From positions 5,475,614 through 5,539,613 of the forward strand of contig NC_042521.1 of NCBI RefSeq assembly GCF_900963305.1: a stretch of 64,000 nt of DNA. The letters run 5' to 3'. A program made the position numbers and the translations under genes. Position 1 is the first letter of the stretch, and each line of letters opens with the position of its first letter. Positions 35,716 to 47,800 of the stretch are shown in pieces. The stretch is from Echeneis naucrates. Its lineage: Eukaryota; Chordata; Actinopteri; Carangiformes; Echeneidae. The notes under the pieces are model-generated. The model did not search any database. It was not told the DNA's origin and saw nothing but the letters and a program-made list of their open reading frames with translations.

Positions 35716-35722
35716 TATAAAA
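35716..35722 (+). promoter_or_regulatory. TATA box, Ly6 gene 3
   Basis: TATAAAA lies 136 bp before the start codon of Ly6 gene 3. Context and spacing match the boxes of genes 1 and 2. A start near 35746 is expected. Confidence 0.65.
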
Positions 35723-35851
35723 ATGTCAAATGTGATTCGCCATTGTACAGAACCACAACCTCTGGCTTCTGAAACAGCTGCAAGCTAAATTGGAGTCGAC
35801 TGAAGTTCCCTAGATTTACTTTTCCCTGTCAATTCAAATAAAAACATCAGA

Positions 35852-37423
35852 ATGAACAAGTTTCTGTGGAGCTGTGCTGCCCTGTTGGCTCTGTGTGTTA
35901 CAGGTAAGAGGATTTTTGTTGCCTGGTTAGAAAGCAGAAACTTTGTTGGAACAGAAGTTGAGCTGCTGATTCCGCTGTTGATTAATTTTAATTGTAATTG
36001 TGGAAAAAAAAAAAAACCTGGATAGGTTTTGTACTCATAGTTAAATGTCTTCCAACGCATGTTCAGAAAGCTTATTGGTTTGTTTATTATTCAGGGTGTG
36101 ATCACAGACGAACTGTGCTGTGCGTTAAATTCACTGTGCTGTTTAACGTTTAGCTGGAGACATTTAGAAACAGATCTTTTCTGTAAACCCTACAGAGGGT
36201 TGTGTGTGAAAATCCCAGCGGATCAGTAGTTTCTGATAAAGTGTGCTACTATCAAAATCACTTAAATCTGCTTTCTGCCTAAACTCTGGTGCTCAGCACA
36301 GACCCTGAGTTGCTGGATGAGATATTCGCGTCAACAGGTGGTTGTGCAGGTGTATCTGATTAATGAGTGTGTATGATCTCAAAGCAACCTGTGTGGAAGG
36401 AGAGCGGAAGCTATTGTCTTTGTAAGTTTTGTTTTTATTTTCGAAAACACACCTTCACCACTTTTGTGATGACCTGTTGCCATTAAATCTCTTTTTCTAA
36501 TGTTCGGTACACAACAAAACGACAACTTCAGTCAGATCTGAGCAAATAAAACCTGCGGTATTTGTGCATCCTGCAGCGAGTCCGATTTTATACATCACAC
36601 AGGAGCCATTGTTCACCTTGGGAGGTTACAAAAGAAAGCCTTATTGTGTACTTTATGATACAGGGCACTTTGATAAGTGTGCAAATGGATGAAGTCAAAT
36701 ATTTGCGAATGTCGCTTTAACCTTTATTTCCCAGGGCTGGGAAATGATCATCTCCTCTCTCACAGTCAGGTCCCTCTCATGTTACACCTGTGATGTGGCC
36801 GTCCTCGGCTACTGCCTCCACGACAAACACATCAACTGCATCAGCAATCAGACCAGTTGCTTCACTGCAGTCGCAAGTAAGATTAACCTAAAGGGACCAA
36901 GAAAAAATAATTACATTTCTCTCTGGTTTTTCACTTTGAAGTTCCCTGCTGGGATTTCATTTTAGTTTTTTTAATATGTCTGAATTTCTGATGCCACTGC
37001 ACAGATTTTATGTCAAAAACCAGCTCAGCCTTAAGGAATTCATCATCTCTAATATAGTGTAAATATTACTCTTGAAAATTCACTCAAAACTGATTTCTTT
37101 TTGCTTAAATGATACACAAACACCTTTAAAGAGATACAAATTAATGTGAGTGTGACTTTCCGAGTCACACATATGAATCCAAATAAATATCGCCTTTGCT
37201 TATTCCAGAGTTTAGCGGAGACCTTTTGGATATCCACGAAAAAGGCTGTGCAGAAGTAACTCAATGCAGCAACACTTCAGGACACATCCTGAACGTGAAC
37301 TACACCATCACCAGGACCTGCTGTGGCTCCGACCTATGCAACAGCGCCACCTCCATCGAGCTACCTGTAACTGCAACTCTGTTTGCTGCTTTGGCGGCAG
37401 TCTGGAGCCAATGGGCCCTTTAA
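35852..37423 (+). CDS. Ly6/uPAR-domain GPI-anchored protein, cluster gene 3
   Basis: Exons 35852-35903, 36766-36876 and 37209-37423 total 378 nt and 125 residues, with phase-1 introns. The signal peptide is MNKFLWSCAALLALCVT. The domain begins SLSCYTCDVAVLGYCLHD and keeps all ten Ly6 cysteines, including the closing TCCGSDLCNS. N-glycosylation sites are NQT, NTS and NYT. The last 20 or so residues (ATLFAALAAVWSQWAL at the end) are hydrophobic and fit a GPI signal. The junctions fall at the same points as in the other cluster genes: after the signal peptide, and just after the fifth cysteine. The ligand is unknown. It is expected at the cell surface. Confidence 0.9.
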
Positions 37424-37593
37424 AGGATGAGAGTTTCTAAATACAACACATTTTACATGTTCCTGCTTTACTTCAGCTTGAGGTCTCAACAGAATCATGT
37501 CAGATTACTGTAGACCTACAAAATTACCCTTTAAACAAGATGTGGTCTGCATGTTTGCATGTAAGCAACTTAAACCTGACACCTTATTATGCA

Positions 37594-37599
37594 AATAAA
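37594..37599 (+). terminator. poly(A) signal, Ly6 gene 3
   Basis: AATAAA 171 bp after the stop codon, preceded by GCA and followed by TTATTTCTATG. It is the first canonical hexamer after the gene. Confidence 0.6.
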
Positions 37600-39114
37600 T
37601 TATTTCTATGTGAAAAGGGATTTCCATCTTTCAATGTGTGTTTACTTGGAACACAGCCTCCAAATTGAGTTTCCCTCTGGACTGAGCTAAGATAACTAAG
37701 CTAACGATTTTAGCGGCGGTAACTCTGGCCTGCTTCTAGTGGACGATACAAAGAATAATAAGAAAAATAATAAAATGATAACATTTGAATCTGTTATAAA
37801 TACCCAAATGTTCTTTTAATTTAATACAAATAAACTTTTGATGAATATTTTAGCCTTCTTGCTGGTTACGGAATTAGTAGATTAGCAGCTGGTTAGTTTA
37901 GCTTAGCATAAAGACTAGAAACAAACAAAATTGCTGCAATTTTTTTCAGCACGATTCCAGTTTTAGTTAATTGGAACTGCCCTCTGTACAGACTTGACTT
38001 TTATAACTCACGCATTTCCAATAACGTCGAACTATTTGAATATTGAAATGTGTGAGTGACTGTGAGTAAATATCCTGGTGATGCTGTTGTGATATCAGTC
38101 CACGGGATGTGAAACATTAGCTCATGCATTTGCTGAAATTTACAGCTGGATGATTTGGTGATCTGTTTATATTTATATTCAGTTCTACACTTCGGATCAT
38201 TAGTGTCTGGGGTAAAGGTAAAAACTGATGCCACGGTCCATGTGGGAGGACAAAATCTTATGTCACTATTGCAGTCTCGGAGTGACTCAGCATCTTATTG
38301 TTGAGAAATTTGTCATTATTGACATAGGCTTTGTCACTTTCTCCTCATTTGTTATCAAAAGCTTTTGAAAGTCATGTCCTGACACACACACACAAAGGAA
38401 AGGCCAAAGCCACATTTGGCTTTCTCTTTGCTTTTGGTTTTTAAAGTTCATAGATTCAGTTCAGACGCACACCTGATCAATTGGATGACTGAACACCTCA
38501 TATTGCTGCAGTTTCTGAAAAACACCAAATATTTGTGCGAGGACAAAATGAAGACGTCGCTATAGGTCTGTACAGCGTTTATGGCGACGGTTTTTACAGG
38601 TAGAACGTTATGCTGTCCTCGCTGCACTTGCCATACCAGCAGCCTCCATCCTGTTTGGAACAACGGGAGCCTTTAAAAACTAAACAAAAGGTTCCTGTTA
38701 GTGACAAGCTGCTGTCTTTATTTGCATGTGACCTGATAATTTGTGTACACACTGCTGTCGTTGTACAGTGCATGGCTGAAAACCTTTGAGACACATTTTC
38801 GGTGCTGAAATCACGTTTTACTGTAGGTTCATTAAGAGTTGAAGCTGCACGTGCTGTAAATGAATGCCTGCGAATTTTATTTTCCTCTTGGCTGTTAATG
38901 TCTTGAGAATGGGATCTTTCAGGAAGTGTTTTAAGACTTCCTCTTTACATTCTTGAAACGCGAAACCTGATAGACCTCATTTTTGATCCTTGACGCATTT
39001 CCGTTGAGCCTTAAATGTTGTCATTGCATCTTCAAACAGCCACAGAGCACTGTAGTCAGACCTTGACGTTTCTTCGATTCACAAAGCCCATTGTCCTCCT
39101 AATCCCTGAGAATT
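37600..39114. other. spacer between Ly6 genes 3 and 4, with a MITE fragment
   Basis: No exon is seen. At 37884-37925 a core motif (CAGCTGGTTAGTTTAGCTTA, then GCATAAAGACTAGAAAC) belongs to the same fish MITE family as the element at 31172-31624, but no terminal repeats were found, so it is a decayed fragment. No TATA box is obvious before Ly6 gene 4, unlike genes 1-3. Confidence 0.5.
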
Positions 39115-41788
39115 ATGAATAACATCTGGAAAGCACTGACTCTCCTGAGCGCCTTCATCGCAGCAGGTAAGTTCAAGTGGAGGTGGGGCGATAGCATGTG
39201 AACAGTATATGTTGATTCACGAAAATTCAGCTGTTTATTTAGTTAAACCAAATTCTTTGTTCATCTCACCATTATATTTGTATGTTATTTAATCATCAAT
39301 ATGAAGCATCTTGAGATCAAAGTCTTGACTCCATTAGTGAGTGCCTTTCAGACTAGGTTTTGTCTGAACTAATTATTAACTAACCATGTCTGCGGTCAGT
39401 ATCAACCAACAGCTGGAGAAATGTTGTCTAAAGGAGCAGCTGCTATCTTAATTGCGCTGAGGCCCATTATCTGAGACAAACTGTTCTAAGGACAATGTCT
39501 TGAGACAAACAGAGACATAGGTTAATGGCTCAGTTCACTGCTGTTCACAACTGAAGCTCAGGTGGCTTTACTGTGGTCAAGCTTATTGACGCAGTGCCAC
39601 AGATCCCAGCAGGGATTCCTGTTCTCGACTGATTGTGAGACTAGATTGTTATTTAAAATCAAAATGAAACATCTGGAGTTTCTTGTTTCCTGAATTTGAG
39701 GTGAATATCTTTCTGGGAAAAGGACTGTGACAGGAAAGAAAGACATATAAAAGTTTACATGAACATTAATTTGCCCAGAGTGTGTATAAATTAGGATCTA
39801 ATTAGAATTAGACAGAGCACAGTGCATCCTCATTTATATGGAAAAAAAAGCAAATGAGGTGAGGATAGGCATAATCTTAAAGATAACTTTATTCACTGAT
39901 AACAATTCTACAGTCAGCTTTAAAGTTTAAAGTTGACAGAAGAACAAGGAGAAACCAACTAAATCTGCCAAATTGAGCAGCTCAGACGGAATCAGACAGA
40001 TTCACCAAAAGGTTTATCGGAGAAACCACTTTAAACTGATGACTTAAACTAGCAGATATTATCCTGCTTACAGTGACAGTCACATGCCTCATCACATTCC
40101 CGCTCAGTGCATCAACACCTTCAGCTGCTTTTTAATCATTTATCTAGGCACAGAAAAAAAACAGAAAAGAGAAAAACACCTCTTTCACAAAAGAACTCTT
40201 AAACACATTGAATCAAACAATGCCATATACTTTTGATCTGTTTTTATTATGAAATCACAATACTGAAGACTTCAAGTTTAAGATTTCATTCGTTCTCATT
40301 GCTTTTTCACCAAAACTCAACTTTTAACAGTAGATGAGAACAAGTAAGTGTTAAAATGGCTTCAGGAAATCTAACCTAATCAAATTAAAGAAGAATGTTG
40401 TTGAGCTGGTTTTCATGAATCTGATTATCACCAACTCTTGATTTTCTTTGCACAGCACACTGCCTGACATGTCGTCAGTGTCCTCTGGGCGTTTTTGGGA
40501 CATGCCTGTTTGGAAGTGACGTCACCTGCAATAATGCAACTGAGAGCTGTTACAGTGGAGAAGCACGTAAGGAACTGGTCTCTCAAAGCATTTTAAAAGC
40601 TTCTGATGCAGATTTATATAGAGATCTTTTTTTCATAATGGTTACATTTATGACTCATGATCAATTATATGATGGGAGAAAAAAGGATGGGGACAGTGCA
40701 CACAGTGTCCATAAGTTAATGTATCACAAGTAATCATCTCCGGTTTCCTGTGTCCATTGTGAAGGTTTAACACACCCATTAAACCTTCACAATGCAGCAG
40801 AAAAAGGAAATTGAACCCTTGGGTTTAATCACTGGTCAAACCTGTTCCACTTCAAAAGATGACTCCTCCTTGGTTTCAAGATTTACTGCAACTATCATCA
40901 TCATCACTGTGCTCCACACACCTGTGGCCAGAGAAATCAGTCAGCTCCAGTGATTCCTTCAAATCCTCACTTTTGTGACTTTCCTTTTGCTATCTGAACA
41001 GCAGCATCTGAAGTGTGTTTAGCATTGCATGGGTTTTCATGTTTTCCCTGAGTCTGAGGTTGTGCTCCGGGATCTCACACTTCCTTCTACAGTCCAAAGA
41101 CACTGACTGAGCTACTGTAACTCCCTGACATTGCATTGCCTGCTTGTGTGTGCCTGAGTTCAACACTGCAAAAAAGAACAAAATTAGGATTATCGACCTC
41201 AACAACAACAACAAAATCAAATAAATAAGGCAATTCACAGGATGTGAATTGGCTCAAGCCAAAAGCTAAAAGCAAAGCAGTTGTGGCATCTGAAAAGGGC
41301 ACTGACTTCCTCAGGAGGAGCGCTTGATCTATTCACCATTCCAGGAATAATCATGTGAATCCTGAAGGGGACTTCTTGACAGGTTATACGTAGAATATGC
41401 AGAGTTTTGTTAAAATCTAACAAAGAAAATGATTTCATGAATTAAATTGAATGAATGACAAAGTGGGCTCATGAAGTAGTTAGCAACTTTTTGGTGAAAC
41501 TGTTAAAGCAACAGAGACCTGCGGCAGACTTTAATTTGCTCTTCTTTTTCTGTGATCCTCTCAGAGTTTAACGCCACTGGGTCGCTCACCCTGCAAACTC
41601 GCGGCTGCCTGGACTCAGACCTGTGTGGAAGGACGCTGACTGGCACCATCTTGGGTGCAGGTTACACCAGCAGTTTCCAGTGTTGTACCACAGAACTGTG
41701 CAACGGCGCCTCATCTGTGCACATCTCTTTGACCGTGGCCTTGTGCACTGCCATCCTGTCTTTTCTGTTGGGCACCTGGGAACTGTAG
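39115..41788 (+). CDS. Ly6/uPAR-domain GPI-anchored protein, cluster gene 4
   Basis: Exons 39115-39166, 40456-40566 and 41565-41788 total 387 nt and 128 residues, with phase-1 introns. The signal peptide is MNNIWKALTLLSAFIAA. The domain reads HCLTCRQCPLGVFGTC and has the ten standard Ly6 cysteines plus one extra at the start (the C of HCL). That residue would be unpaired unless it is removed with the signal peptide or forms a dimer. Two N-glycosylation sites (both NAT) are present. The domain ends FQCCTTELCNG, followed by a hydrophobic GPI-type tail. Exon sizes of 52 and 111 nt match genes 1-3. A cell-surface role is expected; the ligand is unknown. A perfect hairpin lies in intron 2 at 40755-40794. 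A poly(A) signal is at 42085-42090. Confidence 0.88.
40755..40794. repeat. perfect 16-bp inverted repeat, 8-nt loop
   Basis: CATTGTGAAGGTTTAA at 40755-40770 pairs exactly with TTAAACCTTCACAATG at 40779-40794 around CACACCCA. It is in Ly6 gene 4 intron 2. The arms are flanked by unmatched bases, so the hairpin is sharply bounded. Confidence 0.75.
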
Positions 41789-42084
41789 TTTTGCAATGAT
41801 GTGCCCCCTGTCTTCTGTATTAGTGTGGTTATTTACTGTTTCTACTAAATCACGTCCAATGTGTATCAGTCCTGGTCCAGTCATTACTTGATTTGCCTCA
41901 TTTCCCAATCAACTGATCATTTCAGTGAAAGTCATGAAGTGTAATTAAAAAGAAATTATAACCCTGTTTTCTGTGTCTTGTCATCATTATGAACAGCTTA
42001 ATGGTATTAGAGCAGACTGAAATTTTCAAAATGTGACAATGTGGGCAAAGAGGAGCGTTTAAATCTGCATGTTAGAAATGTAGA

Positions 42085-42090
42085 AATAAA
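42085..42090 (+). terminator. poly(A) signal, Ly6 gene 4
   Basis: AATAAA about 300 bp after the stop codon, followed by a T-rich segment. An ATTAAA variant near 41944 is an alternative closer to the stop. Confidence 0.5.
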
Positions 42091-43253
42091 ACTTTGTTTC
42101 ATTTAGAGGGCCCTAATTTTCTTACGGGAACTCTTTGCCCCTCCTCGCCTCTGTTCACAAGTACGAAGGTGTACACATGTCAAAATAGGTGACAGCGTTT
42201 AATGCTTTGTAAAAATGTTGAGATGTCAATAGCTGTCAGCTACTTTTCATAGTAGAGTCACTCCCAGAAGAGTAGTGTGATAATGTACACGTGTGTGATA
42301 ATGTGACAATGACAGCAGATAATGTAAATATTCTGCAGAGCAATAAATGCAGCATATATAAATAGAAAAAAAAAAGAAGAAAAATACATTGATTTTAAAA
42401 AATTCAAAGCATGTGGAACTTGAGATTTAAAATCAAAACATTTATTTGACAAATAATCAGGTGTCTCAGCTTCTGTGCAAGGTCAAGTGTGTGTTTTAAT
42501 GCCATCTGTCTGGATGCAAACTAGTTAATATTAATGCAACTATTTAAATTCTGTCCTACAGTTTTATCCAGTTCATGACATGCCATAAATATTCATTCAT
42601 TTTGTACAGAGTCCAAAAAGCACTGCAGGAAAAATGCACTCGAGTTGTTTTTCTTAAGTTTGTGTGGTGTTGTTAAATGTAACAAATTACAAATTGGTCC
42701 ATTTCCAATATCTAACAACTTTCCAACAAATCTCTGCATGAGATGGGCTATTTGTCCGTTTTGCAGCGGAAAATAAAAACTATAGTACATTTCTAAAAGG
42801 TTGCAGAAGCAACTTTTAAGACAAGTTGCAGTAAATGTTTTTAAACTGCCCATTGAGAGTTTATTAAAGGCTCCCAAAGGCCTCTGGATCTCAGCTTTGG
42901 ACTCCATGATGTGTATAATTAAGGCTTTGACTGTTGGTGTTACATGCTCATGAAATCCAGCAGAACTTTCCCCATCACACTTTATTGATTTTCCAGACTT
43001 TTGGACTGAACCTGTACCAGTTTTTTGTGCCCTCTTCATGATGGCAGCAAGCCAAAGCTCAATGCTTCTCTCTGCTGGCCATTAAATGTACTGCAAATAC
43101 AATTGTTCAGAGCTGTGTTTTGTTTTTTGATGAATTAAATAACATTTTTAATATTTATTTTGTACTTTCATCTCATGAGACTTTGAGTGTATTCTGTGCA
43201 AAAGGCAACAGCACAGTTATTGCCTTCAGTTGTCTTTTTGTGTGTTGCTGGCA

Positions 43254-43291
<38 letters not shown>

Positions 43292-44399
43292 CATTGCTGA
43301 CTGAGGAGGACTGTTTTGGCAGAAGGAGTATATAATTAATACTTTTTAAGACGGTATGATACCCAGTAATTTTCTCCAGAGCTTGGTTGTTATTATTATT
43401 TCACACGTTTCATCCAATACATTCCAGCTAAAGTATTGGATTGAAATATGTAGCTCTTCTCGATACTGACATTCAGTTCAAATTTTAAGTCTCTCTCAGA
43501 CTAACCTACTTTCCTTCAATTTTCCAACTACCATCCCATTTCCCATCTTGAATGCTAACATGAAAGCTGTGCAGATTATATTTTCGTTTTGAGGATGTAT
43601 TAATTGATCGACTGACTGATTGTTTGACATAATTACGCCAGAGAGATGATGGCTTGCAATTTATGTTAACAGTGAAAACAGTTAAAGACATCTTTATATG
43701 GTTGGTACAAAGAATAAGGATTTCTTATTTTAAACAGATGAGGCAAAATTGTCCAGACAGAGTACAGCACACAACAATTTAGTCGAAAGTGCTTTTAGTA
43801 ATAATGTATGCACCTTTGGAATGTAACTGTTGATATTGTATGACCAAAAAGTTTTAAATAATTTTCGACCAAAGTTAAAGAGGTACAAATACAATAAAAT
43901 TGCCCTCCCCCCATCATATATTTGTCCTGGTTATAAAAAGGGAAAATAGCCTAAAGGCGTGTGGAAAACTGGCATTGTTGCCGGAAGTCTCGTTGAGTTT
44001 CACGTTGCAGTGGCATGAGAGTGAAGACTGAATCCAAACACACAAAGTCACACTTCCGAGGTCAACGCACACCTAATGCAACTTCAGGAAACACTTCCTC
44101 CACAATATCTAACTGTCATTTCAGCTGCTGTTAAATAGCAGCAGGTGTTGTTTGCAGGCCCAGTAAACAAAGTGTGACTGCAGCTTTTATACGCCAATAT
44201 CCTGCAGATTTTAAGGCGGCGTTCACATCCAGTCAGCCAAATCTAACTTTCTCCACAAAGCTCCGTTTCTCCTTTGAAAGTAGTAACTACAGAGGTCAGT
44301 TGAAGATCCACACCTCTCCCCTCTCTCACTCGGTGCTAGCCTCTCTTTTTTTCTTTTTTTTTTAAAATTCATATTTTTTCTTTTTAAAAATTTTATAGT
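42091..44399. other. spacer between Ly6 gene 4 and clic1
   Basis: Mostly AT-rich, with an AC microsatellite at 43252-43287. A 148-codon open frame on the minus strand (42593-43039) has no recognised domain and is about as long as the longest frames expected by chance. GC content rises from about 44100 towards the clic1 promoter. Confidence 0.5.
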
Positions 44400-44594
44400 T
44401 AGCTTAAGCTTAAGTTTGTAAGTTCGTGTCGTTGTCGGCCCTGAACGCCACTCGTGTCCGCTGCGCGCGCTGCGTGCCGCGCGGCACCAGGAAATGGACG
44501 ATCTGCGTAACTACGGAGACGGCGGCTCGACCGGGAGGGACCGAGCAGCAGCAGCCAGCGACAGGCGACAGGCGACGACCTCCGGCGGCCCGAG
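44400..44594 (+). promoter_or_regulatory. clic1: clic1 CpG-rich promoter region and 5' UTR exon
   Basis: A CpG-dense stretch (GCTGCGCGCGCTGCGTGCCG and on) ends at CCCGAG|GTGAGC, a good donor at 44595. Splicing to the CAGCAG acceptor at 44838-44843 would join it to the exon bearing the clic1 start codon. It holds an ATG at 44494 in good context (GAAATGG) that opens a short upstream frame. The transcription start itself is not visible. Confidence 0.55.
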
Positions 44595-44849
44595 GTGAGC
44601 TCCGAGGCTTTATTTTTTACTTTTTCTGTTCGTTTACACACACAGTTCGTCGCTCCTTTTGCTTTTGGCTGAAGTTTTGAAACGGCTCTGTGGCAGAAGA
44701 TGGGTTTGGTTTGGCTCGGCTCCGGTTTCGACTTCGAGCTTTTCATTTAGCTTCGTTTTTGACCACTTGGTTGTATTTATATCTGTTTCCTGCCTTCTTT
44801 TTCTCTCTCTCTCTAAAAAAAAAAGGGTTTCGTGCATCAGCAGGTGAAG

Positions 44850-47800
44850 ATGAGCGACGCAAGTCAGATCAAAGTTGAACTTTTTGTGAAGGTAAGCGAT
44901 TGAATGATGAAGCAGAAAGAAAGAAATGCATCACACCCAAAAAAGTGACGAGCAGCCTGCGACCTCAAGTGACATTGATTTATTTCAGTCTCTTATCTCA
45001 GGACTCTCAGCATGTAGATAATATATCTCCACGACACACAGTGTGAGTTTTGTTAACTTTGACTTTCTAATAGTAATGGTGTCCACCTGAGTTTTTTTTT
45101 TTTCTTTTTTTTTTTTTAAATAACACTCAGACTAATCTAATTAAATGCACGTTTGGGTTCATGGCCAGTCGACTTTAATCTATATTTAGTTTGTTGGTCA
45201 GGCAGCTAATCCCTTTTTAGTTTGAGCACCAAAACGTGCTGTGTTGTATAAACATATATATCCAGCATGTCTCCCCTCATGGCCCTACACAAGTTTCAAT
45301 AATGATTCCTCTGTGCGAACATGTGCACCACCCTCTTCTGTTTTTCCTCTTCAGGGGTGAAAGATGCTGTTGTAACTTCTCTAAATCGTGCTTTCCAGTC
45401 AGCTCACTTATTGACACTCCATACCACAAATTCTTCACGTACACTATGGTGAAACTTGACCAGTTTTTACATATTCCCAGATTTAATCTTTGAGAGAGAA
45501 AGTGCAGATCTTTAAAAAAAAAAAAAAAAGATAGAGGATGACACAGTAAGATGCAGCTTCCTGCAGCCACACACAATATATTTTGAAGCTGTTTGGGGTT
45601 TTTTTCCTAAGCAGCCATACGAGCTGTGTTTTGATGCAAGAATGATTTATGTTTCATCTAATACTGTGACTAACAATTATTTTTAATCATGGATGAATCT
45701 GTTGATTGTTTCTCTATTTAACTGTTGCATCAATAAAATGGCCAGAAAAAGGGAAACACAAAACCTCCATTATCATTTTCTTAAGGACCATTCAGATTTC
45801 TTCTAAATTGCTTGTTTTTCCCCATTCCTAAAATACTTAAATTACAATGGCTTAAAAAAAGCATAGCACAAATATGCACACTTGAGAGGCAGTAACCTGA
45901 ATGCTAATTTTGCATAGTATGGATAAACATAAGATAAAAAAGTTTGCTGTAAGGCAGTAGAAAATTGATTTGCCGCAATTTTAGAGTGAAAACCAGCTAT
46001 TTTAATAACGCAGTGTAATCTGCAAGAAATTATAACAAATCTTTCTACAATATAATGATAATTCAAATAAGCTATGATGAAAATTATTTATAGTTACTGC
46101 TTAGATATTAAAAGGTACAATAAGATACAAAATAAATGGTGCATATAGCAAATTTTTTGTTTGTTTTTTTTTTCTAGGCTGGGAGTGATGGCCAAAGCAT
46201 CGGCAATTGTCCTTTCTCCCAGCGTCTCTTCATGGTGTTGTGGCTGAAAGGAGTAACTTTTGATGTTACCACAGTGGATATGAAAAGGTGAAAACACACA
46301 TCTTTCGTGTGTGTGTGTGTGTGTGTGTGTGTTCGTGTGTTCGTGTGTGTTCGTGTTCTCTTTGTCAGTGCTACAGGTTTACAATGGCACAACATAAGAA
46401 TGTCCGCTTGCTGTTTAAATGTTCCCAAATGTACCATCCAGGAAAGGAGCGGGAGGCATTTCATTCATTTAACAGTTGTTAAAAGATATAAAGCAACACT
46501 AGCACTGTTTTGGTGAAAGTTGGGCGTGTTTTATCTGCAAAAAAAGTAGTTTCCTGTAGGTTGATATTTTTTCTCAGCTTCCCTTTTTTTTTTTTTTTTT
46601 TGGGTCGGGAGATGAATTTTCTATCCTTCTCCACTTTTTCTGTCCCATTTCTCTGATTGTTTCCTTTTCTATCTATCTTTAGGAAGCCTGATATCTTGAA
46701 GGACCTGGCTCCTGGTGCTCAGCCTCCCTTCCTGTTGTATGGCAGTGAGGTGAAAACTGACACCAACAAGATTGAGGAGTTCCTGGAGGAAAACCTTTGT
46801 CCACCAAAGTAATCTCAATGATGTTATTTTCAGAGCTAAAACAATTAATTCAATCTATCAGTATGTTATTCAAGGCATTTTTCACATTTTAGCTTCCCAA
46901 ATCTAAGAATTAAATGTCACTGGACTTTGTTGAATATTGAAAGATATTTTTACTTGAATATTTCACTTTTGTCTGGCATTATGCAGACAAAAAAAATAAT
47001 ACCTTCACGTTGACTCCTAGTCACAAGATTAAGTCAGAAATACTTTTATATTTGAATTATTATTCATCTCTCTGTTTTCTCAGGTATCCTCGCCTGGCTG
47101 CTCGTAACCCAGAATCCAACACTGCAGGCATGGATGTCTTCTCTAAATTCTCTGCTTATGTGAAGAATTCAAACCCTCAGGCCAATGAAAGTAAGAGATA
47201 TAATCGCTTTAAATCTGAAGTCTAATTACAGTCTATTATAAAATCAAATCCTGTGTTTTGTGTAGACTTTGTTTTTCTACATTTCTAGTAGTTTTATTAA
47301 TGTAATAATAATTTATACAAACATTGCTGAGCTCATTCTGCCGGACAAAACAAAACCAGCAGGGAGTATCTGAGTTAATAACATTATTTCCTGGGCTTAA
47401 CAGGTGGCCTGCTGCTCTTTGTGCCTAGCCACTCAGTGTTGGGTGATCGAGCACAAATTGTGTTTATTTAATATAATTAATTCACATATTTCAGACACTA
47501 AAGGGAAAAATTTGTCTGAAACCATTACAGATCTAACCTGATTTCTGTGATACAAGAATTTGAATATGTTCTGTGCACACGTGTTCAGATCTAGAGAAGG
47601 GCCTGCTAAAGGCTCTGAAGAAACTGGATGACTACCTTGGCTCGCCACTTCCTGATGAGATCGACGAGAATAGCGCCGATGAGGTCACTTCCTCATCCCG
47701 CCCCTTCCTGGATGGCCAAGAGCTTACTCTGGCTGACTGCAACTTGCTGCCTAAACTCCACATTGTGAAGGTAATCTTCTCTTTTAAGCTCTGCAGCAAA

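Noticed and set aside
44426-44680. Cysteine/arginine-rich frame across the clic1 5' UTR exon
   Set aside because: It runs through the GTGAGC donor into the intron and does not join the clic1 frame. It is an artefact of CpG-rich sequence, distinct from the shorter uORF at 44494.
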